Below, piece after piece: positions 21,382 through 30,990 of a stretch of DNA of 64,000 nt. Every line of letters starts with the position of its first letter. Positions within the stretch are counted from its first letter, which is position 1. The notes under the pieces are model-generated. The model ran no database searches and was not told where the DNA came from. It saw only the letters and a list, made by a program, of their open reading frames with translations. The DNA lies in contig OU862908.1 in the NCBI GenBank assembly GCA_917880885.1, forward strand, positions 13,379,501 to 13,443,500, given 5' to 3'. The stretch comes from Limnephilus marmoratus (Eukaryota > Arthropoda > Insecta > Trichoptera > Limnephilidae). The translations under genes were made by a program, and so were the position numbers.

Positions 21382-24300
21382 ATGATGAAACAGGTCAGTG
21401 ATTTTCATTTGCCTATTTTATTTTCTAAGCCTTGCGTTGATAAAAAATAATTTATGTTAATTATACATTACCATTGAATATTTATAAATTGTGTGTGGTG
21501 GTTTCATGTTTATTAATGATAAATTCTTCGTTTCAGTTGTTTGTGATCTGTGCGCTGGTGGCAGTTTCCCTGGCCGCTCCTGCGCAAAAGCAGGAAGAAA
21601 CCAGATTACTCAATTACACCAACGACAATAATGGACTAGGACCATACAGCTTTTCGTAAGTGATCTAATAATCTCATTTTCTTTCATTAACATAATAGGG
21701 GTATTTCTGTCTAAAATTAAACTTTCCCGAACGATGTAATACATTCAGAAATACGGATTTCAAATTTCATTACAGCAAAATGTACTAACATAAATCATAA
21801 AAGAGTGTAGATTTAAAAAAAAAAAAAATTATAGTGTTTAAGTTAATCTTTCAGATAGAAATGTTTTTCAGATTGTCGATAAAATTATTAAAATTAGATA
21901 CTATTTCTTAGAAAAAAAAACTTTACCGGACACCTAGGAAGTAACCAAAAAAAACTGTGCATATTTTTTTTGCGAAAATGTAATGGAAATTTATTCACTT
22001 TTGTATTGACGTAACCAATATCTACAGTATAAAACTTAATACATTTTATTTATTATGCACACGTTAGAACAAGGATTTGATCACTGACAGCCTTACTTAT
22101 AAAAAAACACCTCCCAACCGTTTAACGGCATTTTTGTTACAGATTGATTAAAGATTGTACATGTTCTTTTTCGAAATGATAGTAATAAAAAATGTCTTTA
22201 ACTTGTTCAATAAGAGCCGGCAACGTTGTATTTTCGTGAATTGGCCCGTTTCCAGGCAAAAATTTGAGCTTTGATTTGTAATATTTGACGTGTGATTTAT
22301 ACTATCGATCATAATTTCTCTTCGACTGACCGATTCATTATTATATTGGTAATTTTTACTATTAAACATGCTGTTTTTCGTTAGTTTTAATCCATTAATA
22401 ACGTCAGGATTTAAATCAAAATATTGCAATTTTTAAATATTAAAGTATATTTGAAGTATAAAAATCGAAACAGTAATTTTATGTAGTTTCTAAAATGGTT
22501 TTGTTTTTACGATATATCAAAAAAAATGAAATACATGGGACATTTAAAATACTATGGAAACATTATGGAATTTCGAAAATAAATCATTATTAAAAACAGT
22601 GCAAGCAACAGTAAACGATCCTTTTTATCTGGATGAGCAATATATACATATATGTGTTGTATCCATGAATAATTTTTGGTTAGTTTTTATTTAGGTTTTC
22701 AAATACACGGTCGTTTATCAATTTAATAAAATATACACAAGGCGATTAGTTAAAAATTTTACGTACGATAAGTTAAATTTTTCGTTTAAAATTTTAAATA
22801 TGTTAGGGGGTTTTTCACCATCCTCCCAATAGCTTATCCATACTCATAATGAATATTTTGGATTAATTCTACAGGATTTATTTATTTAAAAAGTCTGAGT
22901 TTACTATTCGGTACTTGAACCTATGAACAATGGCTATATATAGGATAAATTAGCCGAAGTTTTTACCTGTTGCTAGTATTTATTTGTTTTTTTTATTAAT
23001 ATTCGTTATGTGTATGGATAAGCTATTGGGAGGATGGTGAGAAACCCCCTTAGTGTGCTAATGGAATATGTTCACAAATTGTTTTAATAAACATTTGCAA
23101 TAACTTTAAAAAATTGCAATGTTAAGAAAAAGCTGTGTGTCACCATTGTATTATATTGGTAGTAGGTATAATATAAATATAAAATTTTCCAGAAATGTTA
23201 TTAGAAGCAAAAATACTCTTCACTGTCAGATCTTATAAAATCATAATTGGGATATGTATTGTTGCTGTAATATTTGCTATCAGTTATAAGATAATGATTG
23301 GTAAAAATACATTAGTGCTAGGGCTAGGAGCCGGTATTATAATTTTTTTAATGAGGTAATCTGATACTAGATATTATAATATTTTTAACAAGAACCCTCA
23401 GACACTCGAACAATTAACTCCCGCTGTGATAACAACAAACATATTATCGTTGTTTTTTCTTTGACACAAAAAAAGAAACCAAAGAAGTATACTTGATATT
23501 CTAGAAATATTGACATTGCGATAATGACGACTTTTGTCTAGAGAAAACTACGAAATCGTGATTACCTAAAAAGGAAAAAAAAATGCACTGTTGGTAATAA
23601 TCAAACCGTCGAATGATAAAACTTTTTTTTTTCAGAAATGTAGTTTTTTAGATAAGTGATTTCGGTTTCGGTTTCGACAAGTTTCGGCAAAAAAATATAG
23701 TTTCGGCATCAGTTTCGGTTTCGGCAGAACATCTGCCGAACCTTCGGCCGCACCGAAACTCAATAAATGTTAAATTTAGTCTTAAGAACGTTGTAATTGT
23801 AAACGCAATTAAAATAAAAATACTCAATTAATGAGGTCTTTCCTTTATAACGTATGTGTAGATTATTGACAAATTTTTATTCCAAGAAGTAGTAAAAATG
23901 TTTGATAATTTTTATAAATTTTGTTTATAGCAATAATATCAAAAAAATAAATAACAACTTTTTCACATAGTTCAATTACTGTTTTTTTTATTTCATTTAA
24001 CACGTGTAATAAGAATTTTGTGATTGAAAACGCGATTAAAATTAAAATACTCAATTAATGCGGTTCTTCCTCAATTATTAAGTGTTGATTATTGACAAAT
24101 TTTTGTTCCAAGGAGTAGTTAACATGATTTTTTAATTATTATATTTTTGGTTTTCTTTTATAGCAGTAATAAAAAATACATATATTTTTTTCACATACTT
24201 CAATTGTTGTTTTATATTTAATTTAACACTTATTATCTGTCTGTATAAGTGTAAAAAATCAGCCAAATTCCAGTAAACTATAGATTTTTAACATGTTTAA

Positions 24301-27300
24301 AAAAATTTCGGTTTCGGCCGAAACTGAGACGGATACCGAAGATTCGGTTTCGGTTTCGGTAGAAAGTCTTTTTTCGGTCGGACACTAGTTTTAAATCAAC
24401 TCCCGGGTTTCTTTATTCGGGCATTGAACTCTCAAATTATACGTAAAATAACAACCGGAGCTGAGTCAACGACTTATAAAATCTTCAATTCTGTATCTCA
24501 GTTTTCCACGTAACAATAAAACCCATTTAAAATTCCTGTCAAATATGTACAAATAAATTACCATTACAAAAGAGGGCGTGATTCAGATGCTGTTACTTAA
24601 TCTTATAGAAAACCAATTAGCGATAATTTATGTTTTCTGTGGTCAGTTAATTCTCTGGACAAATTCACTTTCCTCTTTAAAGTTATTCAAAAGGATGAAA
24701 TATATGCGATGGCAAATGTTTTTTTAGAGAATTCCGTGTGACTGAAAAAAATAACTTCTGTTCCTACAGCGGATTAAATTATAGACTTCAGAAATGTTTA
24801 ACCTTGTACATAAATTTACTCCTTTTTTATTATTAGCAAAAGTCTAATTTGTTATTCGGGTATAATATAACAGATCTCGATGTTAAACGATATTTTCGTA
24901 AAAAGCATAAAAAAATGTGCACCTGTTTGCCTATGAATTTCAATTCATTAATATATATGTCAAATTAACATCTCGATCTCTGATTTATAGTGTTACCCAA
25001 TATTCTCGGAAAAGAAATATAAATCAATTTAACATATTCCATCCTTCTATCTTTTCGAATCTTTGGTTGTTCTCATCCTGGGTAACATTTATTTGCGGTG
25101 CACTCGAGAAGTTCATATTCATTTTGGTGAACTTTGTTAATGAATTCGTGGTTTTATTGCCTAGGGAATAAAGTTCTTTTCCTAAATTGTTAAATTTTCA
25201 TTCTTCTGAGTAATCTTTTTAAACGACTTCAAAAAGGAGGAGGTTCTCAATTCGAGTGTATTTTTTTTTTTTTTTTATGTTTGTTACCTCAGAACTTTCG
25301 ACTGGGTGAACCGATTTTGATGATTCTTTTTTTTATTTGAAAGCTGGTGCTTCCCATGTGGTCCCATTTTAATTTGGTCCAGTTCCGACAATGGCATCCA
25401 CGAGAAAACCATATACTTAAGTCATAAATTTGCATTAAGTATGTGCGCGACAAATGGACGAATAACTCAATATCACGCCAACCGATTTCATAGATTTTTT
25501 TTTTATTGGAAAGGATGTACTTCAAGGATAGATTGATGAGAGTTTGGTTAGGTTCTGATTATTAGATCCATGACAAAGTAACGGAACTCTTCAATTCTTA
25601 GGAACAAATTAACGAAACTCGGCCGAATCTCTTAATTTGACCCTAATGTCGTTATGGTCAAATTATGTCTGTCTCATATGAGTAGCACGTTTAGTAGATC
25701 TACCCATATTCAGACAAATTAGTGTACTTCGGATTCACTAAAAATCAAAAAATAAACAAATATTTTAACAAAACAAAAAACGACTTCAAAAAATGCACTA
25801 AAAAGTAAAAAAATAATTTCGTATTCTTCTACACCTTCATAATCGACTTACTTTTTCTACTCATCAATATGTAGGTACGATTTTTATTTTTGGAGTCGGT
25901 GTCAGCAAAGGTACCCAGCCCGGCGCGGCGTGTTTACTTGACAGCTCCCCTCACGCCGCGGCCCTGCTCTCGCCTCGTCAAGTCGCTTGTGCGACACAAG
26001 CACATCTCACCTATAACTATGTATGTAGTTACAAACCTACCATGACTGACACCGATTCCAAAAATGACAATCGTACCTACATATTGATGAGTAGAAAAAG
26101 TAAGTCGATTATGAAGGTGTAGAAGAATACGAAATTATTTTTTTACTTTTTAGTGCATTTTTTGAAGTCGTTTTTTGTTTTGTTAAAATTTTTGTTTATT
26201 TTAAATATTTAAAAGTGAAAACATCGCAGTGATTATGCTATCCATTGGTATGTTTACCCTATTCACTAAAAATAAAATAGATTAAATAATAATGTTGTTA
26301 TAATTTATTCTAAACAAGTTTTTTTGCGAAACTTCGAAGGTTGTCGTAAACTTCTAAATAAAATAGCCCATTTGCTTATCTGTGAGTAGTAATAACATTA
26401 TCGAAAAATGAAATAATTTTACTTTGTATAAACCACTTATTTGATGTGCAAATCCGACCGGTTTCGGAACAAACGTTCCTTCGTCAGGGAAAGCTTATAC
26501 TAATTTGACAGTTTCGAACAATGTTTTATTATGGTAGGGGTGGAGCTGTTGCTAGATAATAATGTAGATTGGGTAGGTAGGTATTAGTGTAGAGTGGGTG
26601 GGTAGGGGAACAAATCCATGATTGGGCTATATGACAATATTTTTTGTTTGTTGATAATAGATTCATTATTTTTAAGGGATTTTTTAATTTCCAAGGCTTC
26701 TAAGTTATCTAAACGTTTTCCTTTATGATTAATATGAAGAATATTCATCCCTGTATTTTTTTTCAAAACTATGGTTATTTTCAATGATATGGTTAGCAAA
26801 CTCAGAAAAATTATTATTATTAAGACACCTTAAATGTTCTCTGATTCTGATTTCAAAATTACGAGTGGTTTTTCCAATATAAAATAACAGCTCCACCCCT
26901 ACCATAATAAAACATTGTTCGAAACTGTCAAATTAGTATAAGCTTTCCCTGACGAAGGAACGTTTGTTCCGAAACCGGTCGGATTTGCACATCAAATAAG
27001 TGGTTTATACAAAGTAAAATTATTTCATTTTTCTATAATGGATAACCACAAAGTAATAGCTACATTCAAAAATATAATAACATTATCGTTTAGTCAACGT
27101 AGATTTAGTTTCACCACTCTTCTGAAACACTCTTGCTATCTACCGATTGGAAATCTCTTATACTTAACAATCCACTTCGGATTGGAAGTAATATACGCAG
27201 ATGGACAAATCATTCCAAATAGATTTGCTAGAATTAGAAAAAAACAGATTTGTTGAACTTTTTTTGATTTAAAAAAAATATATAAAAGAATATCTTAAAC

Positions 27301-29039
27301 ACGAAATAGAAAATATGTTTAAACACCTGTAGGTACTATAATAGATTTAGAGTTTACATATAAATATATATAAAAATCAAAATATGTTTGTTCCTGGGTT
27401 TGTATGTACGTCCGCTTTGCATTGCTAAACCATTCATCCGATTGTGATGAAACTTTGGGGATTTGATGTGCGCATGCCTGCGATGGTTTCTGTATACAAT
27501 AGTGAACTCTGGCATCATGAAATTATGCATTGCTAAATAATTATATGTGTCAAAATTTGATAAAATATTTGAACTTTTGGCTACTAGTTATTTTTGGAAC
27601 CAGTTTCTATCGGATTAATAAAATGGTCACCAGCACTTAAACTGGGCGAAGCTGAAGTAAAAGCCGCCCACAGGGCCTAGCAGCAAAAACCAGCCGAGCG
27701 GGTTTTAACTGCTAGTTGTAAAAAAATATTGAGAGGCTGTTTGAGTACCACCGCCCAGGGCGAACCATTTATTGAATAACCAACGTCTCTGCCATAGGTC
27801 ACTCCAAGTAATTCGCCATGTTTTAAGACTTAGCAGGGGTGCCCTCATTCATGTAGTGAGGTTTATCCGGCTCTTGACGACGGAAATGTCTGCGCACCAG
27901 CATTGAAGCAGGCTGGATCGGGAGAGACTGGTTGAAGCAGACCTTTCGACCAGGACTCTCCCAGAACATCGCCTTGCACTGCAAGTGGAAGGAATGAATT
28001 TATATGTCCGTCACATCTGGACATACTTACCTTCAGATTCTTACCAATCCCCCAGACTTCCTTCCTAGAACTTTCTCTAATAGAGAACTCCAGTCCAATT
28101 TTTTTTTTTTTTTTTTTTAACGCGTAATAACCTTCTAACTTAAATAACTGCGTTTTTATTTTTAGAGTTAGTTTTAATAGTTAAAATAATTGTCAAAGTT
28201 TTAATTTTTCAAGACCCCCCGAAAACCACCATATGTACGGTGATTCGTATGACGTCATCACTCCTGAAAAATGAGTATAGGATCGGGCAATCAGCTGATC
28301 TACTGCCGACATTTTGAATTCCGTTGTTCGAAGTATTCCACCTAGAAATAGCATTACCTACTATTTTTTTGTGCAGTAGTTTTTGAATATTTTCAATAAT
28401 AGAGGTAAACTAATAAGAGATACCTTTATTTTTGAAATATTATTTAGGCCTAAACAATATTTCAATAAACACAACAACTAAATCTCTATAAACAGTGTGT
28501 AAATAAACGAATAAATTAATACGATGGCTTGTGTCATACCGTACGACACGTCGAACAGTGACGTCACCACTAAAATTTCAATAATGCCAACTTGACGGCG
28601 TGTTTTTACGACCCGATTAAAAATGGACTTTTTAATTTTTTTTTGAAAACTCTGCATTTAATATTATTAAATAAAACTATATATTCAGAATCAGCATTTA
28701 TTGGTCTATATACTCTATATGAACATATTTTTATAAAGCCATAATATTTTTCACTGGAGTTCCTTATTTTAAGCGACGGATCCCTGATTCAAATAGAAAA
28801 AGGGGGAAGAAAATGAAGAAGGTGAAAGTTAAACCAGAGGATATGTTTTTGGTTTCAGTTATCAAACTTCCGATGGAGCCAGCCGAACCGAGAATGCGCA
28901 GATCTTGAACCCTGGAGACCCGACCAAGGAGAGCATCGTCGTCACCGGCCAGTACAGCTACGTAGCTCCTGATGGAATCACCTACACCTACAACTACATC
29001 GCTGACCACAATGGATACCGCGTCAACCGTGTGCTTTAA
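21382..29039 (+). CDS. CP1: RR-1 type cuticular protein (three coding exons)
   Basis: A secreted structural protein of the cuticle whose Rebers-Riddiford domain binds chitin. Exons: 21382/21385-21393 (ATGATGAAACAG then donor GTCAGT), 21537-21655 (acceptor TTTCAG, donor GTAAGT), 28859-29039 (acceptor TTTCAG, stop TAA). From the second ATG this gives 309 nt, 102 residues. Residues 1-15 form a signal peptide, cut probably before APAQ. The RR core fits G-x8-G-x6-Y-x-A: GQYSYVAPDG, then ITYTYNYIADHNGY. The protein stops six residues after the GY and lacks the usual GxHxP tail, so it is short for the family. Exon joins keep the frame (phases 0 and 2). The second intron is 7.2 kb. Exons are much richer in GC than the surroundings, as expected of a kept gene. 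Which of the two ATGs starts translation is not decidable. Confidence 0.9.
22083..22142 (+). repeat. Short repeat shared with 31818-31876
   Basis: ACAGCCTTACTTATAAAAAA and an AACCGTTTAACGG near-palindrome recur at 31818-31876 with changes. They are probably the same kind of transposon end. Neither copy has a visible partner end. Confidence 0.5.
22806..23049. mobile_element. Harbinger-like MITE in CP1 intron 2
   Basis: The left end GGGGGTTTTTCACCATCC and right end GGATGGTGAGAAACCCCC form an inverted repeat that continues through CTCCCAATAGCTTATCCATA for about 50 bp. TTA flanks both sides (22803-22805, 23050-23052). A TTA duplication with G-rich ends fits PIF/Harbinger. At 244 bp it has no coding capacity. 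Confidence 0.85.
23651..24387. mobile_element. hAT-type element related to the one at 6526, in CP1 intron 2
   Basis: The right end TTCGGTCGGACACTA is identical to that of the 6526-9533 element. The left end is eroded (GATAAGTGATTTCGG). Both subterminal regions are full of TTTCGG and CCGAAA words. The possible 8-bp duplication is imperfect (GTTTTTTA, GTTTTAAA). The interior is a ~215-bp tandem duplication (about 23791-24001 and 24016-24232). No transposase frame. Confidence 0.78.
23791..24232 (+). repeat. ~215-bp tandem duplication inside the hAT element
   Basis: TTGTAATTGTAAACGCAATT at the start of unit 1 matches TTGTGATTGAAAACGCGATT in unit 2, and both run through ACTCAATTAATG, TTATTGACAAATTTTT and TTTTTTCACATA to ATTTAACAC. 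The units are diverged, so the duplication is old. Confidence 0.75.
25206..26205. mobile_element. Arthropod-type terminal-repeat element with ACGACTTCAAAAA ends
   Basis: Starts AAACGACTTCAAAAAGGAGG and ends near 26190 with TTTTTGAAGTCGTTTTTT, so the ends are inverted. The AAAGGAGGAGGTTCTCAATT start resembles a repeat that I remember as widespread in insect genomes; its class is not stated here. The right half is the foldback part listed separately. Confidence 0.55.
25746..26205. repeat. Foldback repeat with 160-bp arms and GC-rich loop
   Basis: 25746-25905 and 26045-26205 are reverse complements with few differences (for example GGAGTCGGTGTCAG against CTGACACCGATTCC). The ~139-bp spacer is far richer in GC than the window and holds inner hairpins such as TCGCTTGTGCGACACAAGCA. 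A long-armed hairpin like this would give double-stranded RNA if transcribed with the CP1 intron. Confidence 0.85.
26456..26487 (-). ncRNA. Hammerhead ribozyme candidate, left arm
   Basis: This is the inverted copy of the motif described for 26949-26980: CTGACGA at 26487-26481, GAAAC ending at 26461 and ACCGGTC with the expected cut at 26456. It points in the sense direction of the Penelope-like element. Confidence 0.65.
26584..26886 (-). pseudogene. GIY-YIG endonuclease remnant (Penelope-like)
   Basis: The catalytic pattern Y-I-G-x11-R-x-x-E-H (YIGKTTRNFEIRIREHL) is visible, followed by FSEFANHIIENNHSF and NILHINHKGKRLDNLEALEI, the usual downstream blocks of the Penelope endonuclease. A frameshift lies near 26770. 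The reverse transcriptase that should precede it has been lost. Confidence 0.75.
26949..26980 (+). ncRNA. Hammerhead ribozyme candidate, right arm
   Basis: CTGACGA (26949-26955), stem II GGAAC/GTTCC closed by GTTT (26957-26970), GAAA (26971-26974), then ACCGGTC with the predicted cut after C26980. Stem III is tiny and the ACCGGT word is self-complementary, as in Penelope-type minimal hammerheads thought to work as dimers. Stem I starts CC/GG then T-A and is otherwise weak. Confidence 0.7.
27365..27715 (+). mobile_element. Non-autonomous Helitron, CP1 intron 2
   Basis: The 3' end is CTAG followed by T (27712-27716), preceded by a hairpin AAAACC..GGTTTT (27686-27706). The body has the usual Helitron wording TTTGCATTGCTAAACCATTC. 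The 5' end near TATATATAAAAATC is not certain. Confidence 0.65.
27745..28119 (+). repeat. Repeat family 2, copy 5
   Basis: The reverse orientation of copies 1-4: starts GTACCACCGCCC, then ATTGAATAACCAACGTCTCTGCCATAGG, GGGAGAGACTGGTTGAAG, and ends AGAGAACTCCAGTCC with a T-run. It is diverged from the other copies. Confidence 0.7.
28120..28858. other. CP1 intron 2, last part: no gene seen
   Basis: A stretch 28200-28620 has repeated GACGTCA-type words (TATGACGTCATCACTCC at 28248, AGTGACGTCACCACT at 28557), which look like the two ends of an unclassified ~350-bp element. No coding is evident. Confidence 0.4.
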
Positions 29040-29198
29040 ATCAACCCCACTTATCACCAGCAAATCTCAAGCCCTTATTGCAGTCCTACCAGTTATACAT
29101 ATTTCATTGTCGAATACTAAATTAAACATTAATTTGTGCTTTTTCTTGCTAGCCAAACCTATTAACAGTTTACATGTACTTCTGATTCAGAAAGCTTT

Positions 29199-29204
29199 AA
29201 TAAA
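29199..29204 (+). terminator. CP1 polyadenylation signal
   Basis: AATAAA lies 160 bp after the CP1 stop codon and is followed by an AT-rich and then T-rich stretch (TTTTTCTTCTTC near 29224), a normal polyadenylation context. Confidence 0.65.
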
Positions 29205-29428
29205 AATATGAAAACTTACGAATGTTTTTCTTCTTCTATTAAAGTGATTGTCTTGTAGCGATGACTTTATCTATGAAGATTTAAATACAATTTGAATTAT
29301 TTGATATGAAATCAATAGGTACCAACACTTTTATATTCACTGCTGTTTCACAATTGTCAATCACAATCTTACACGAAGCCTATGTCAAACATTCATGGAA
29401 TAATTTTTTTGGATAATGCTGCCAAAAA

Positions 29429-29570
29429 ACGTACCGTACCCATACTACGTGGCCAACTTTTTGCAATTTTTAACCCCCCAAAAATCTAAGCCCCCGCCGC
29501 TCATTTGTACAAAGCGTGGTATTTTGAAGACCCCCCCCCTGAACAGGTCACGTAGTATGGGTACGTTCCC
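29429..29570. mobile_element. Short MITE downstream of CP1
   Basis: GTACCCATACTACGTGGCC (about 29436-29454) is the reverse complement of GGTCACGTAGTATGGGTAC (about 29546-29564) with one mismatch. About 140 bp in total, with C-runs inside. The target site is unclear. Confidence 0.65.
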
Positions 29571-30770
29571 TTACTATTATGATTCCTATAATTTCAAAAC
29601 CCGCTATATCCGATTTTTTGGCAAAATGATCTGAGTATGACATCTTGCTTACATTTTTGCGAGGAACAAGGGGAACCTAAAATTGAGTTTCAAAACCTCC
29701 CTTATCACTACCAAAAATCATGTTAAAACTGCGAGTGAGAAACAAAACCCTTATATCATTAAAAAAATAAGAAAGGTGTAATATTAGCACACCTTTTTAC
29801 AATGTTTTAAAAAAATAATACTTAAGATTCTCCTAAAAACTCGTAGTACAAGCTGGAAACTGACAAATCCATTTTATATCGCCCTTGAGGTTATTATTCA
29901 CAAGAATGGCGCTCTACAAATTATCCAATTATTATTGTTATTGTAGAGAACCCAAAAAACTTTTTTTCATTTTTTTCAGCAACCGAAAAGTTTAAAAATC
30001 TTTTTGTGCCGGGTTTGTCCTTTGATACACTAATAAACAACCGCAATAACCCTCTTGATAAACTCTTGAAAAAATTGATAAATTCACCAGTTTTCCGCTT
30101 GTATGCAAGTTTCCAAACACCGCATTTATTATGGAGTCCACCAAACAAACGCGAAAACAAAAAAATAAAAAAGCGTATATCGACAGGTAAGTCCTATCCT
30201 CACCATGAGTCGCTTGCCGACAACTGCTTATGTTTTCGTCAAGTGTTAGGTAGTATCAATTACACGTTTGACAGGAAAATAAAAAATTCAGATGATTTAA
30301 ACTCTTGTTTAGTGTAATGGACGGTAAGTAATTATTTCGCTTGTTTCTCCACTCATATCTATACCAGATTTGAGTGGAACTTTTTTAAAGTGATTCTTTA
30401 AAATGCAAGAACACATTTGACGACTAATTTACTATCCATAATGCAACTTTTGATTAAGGATCTAGGATGGAAGAGGCAGATAGAAAAGAACGCCCTACAC
30501 ATTTGTTCTGGCATACTTGCTTTAAATATACCAATGTATCTACATATATCCAATTTACAACTATTTAACCACCGTGTTGTAGATGGTTGATGGAAATGAC
30601 TGTAAGGAAGATTATAATGTGGGTCTTAAAAAAACATAATGAGGTATTTCTTGACAGCAGTTCATTCCAGAAATTGAAACCAAATATTGGATTTAAAAAA
30701 AACTTTATTTCGTATGAAAACATAATATTTGGTGATATAGATACTGATATAACTAGGCGATTAACACAAT
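29570..30770. other. Space between the convergent cuticle genes: no gene seen
   Basis: 29875-29930 contains TATCGCCCTTGAGGTTATTATTC and GAATGGCGCTCTACAAAT, which recur in altered form at 34395-34445 (CGCCCTTGAGGTGATTCTC, AAATGGCGCTATGAAAAT), so both are pieces of one repeat. The short frames at 30006-30317 and 30587-30772 have no recognisable domain. Confidence 0.4.
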
Positions 30771-30774
30771 AAAT

Positions 30775-30780
30775 TTTATT
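30775..30780 (-). terminator. CP2 polyadenylation signal candidate
   Basis: TTTATT on the plus strand (AATAAA on the minus strand), 211 bp after the CP2 stop. It is the nearest canonical hexamer I noted. Confidence 0.45.
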
Positions 30781-30990
30781 ACAAACAGAACAGTAACAGT
30801 CAATGACCCTTTACATATAATATAGGGTCATCTGAATTCTTCACCAGGTCTAGAGTGAAGTCCACAAAAATAGCAATAATAATTGATAATGAGCCCTATA
30901 ACTTAAAATTATTTGGGATTCGCATTTTCTTAAAGATTGCTTATTTTAGTATTGATGTTATTACTGACAGGTGCGGGACAGGTTGAATCT

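Larger units (their letters stand above)
26404..27260 (-). mobile_element. Penelope-like element fragment with inverted terminal repeats
   Basis: A minus-strand frame encodes the end of a GIY-YIG nuclease: FYIGKTTRNFEIRIREHL near 26885-26830, then a frame 26799-26584. It is followed by a terminal repeat (26538-26404). The same ~135-bp repeat occurs inverted at 26889-27031 on the other side. Truncated Penelope-like copies joined to an inverted terminal repeat are the known structure of this retroelement class. The right arm continues into an ATG frame at 27038-27256, probably the first codons of the element's polyprotein. Confidence 0.75.

Noticed and set aside
29972..30317. 103-codon frame at 30006-30317 between CP1 and CP2.
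   Set aside because: Composition and context give no support for a third cuticle gene; no signal peptide and no RR motif.
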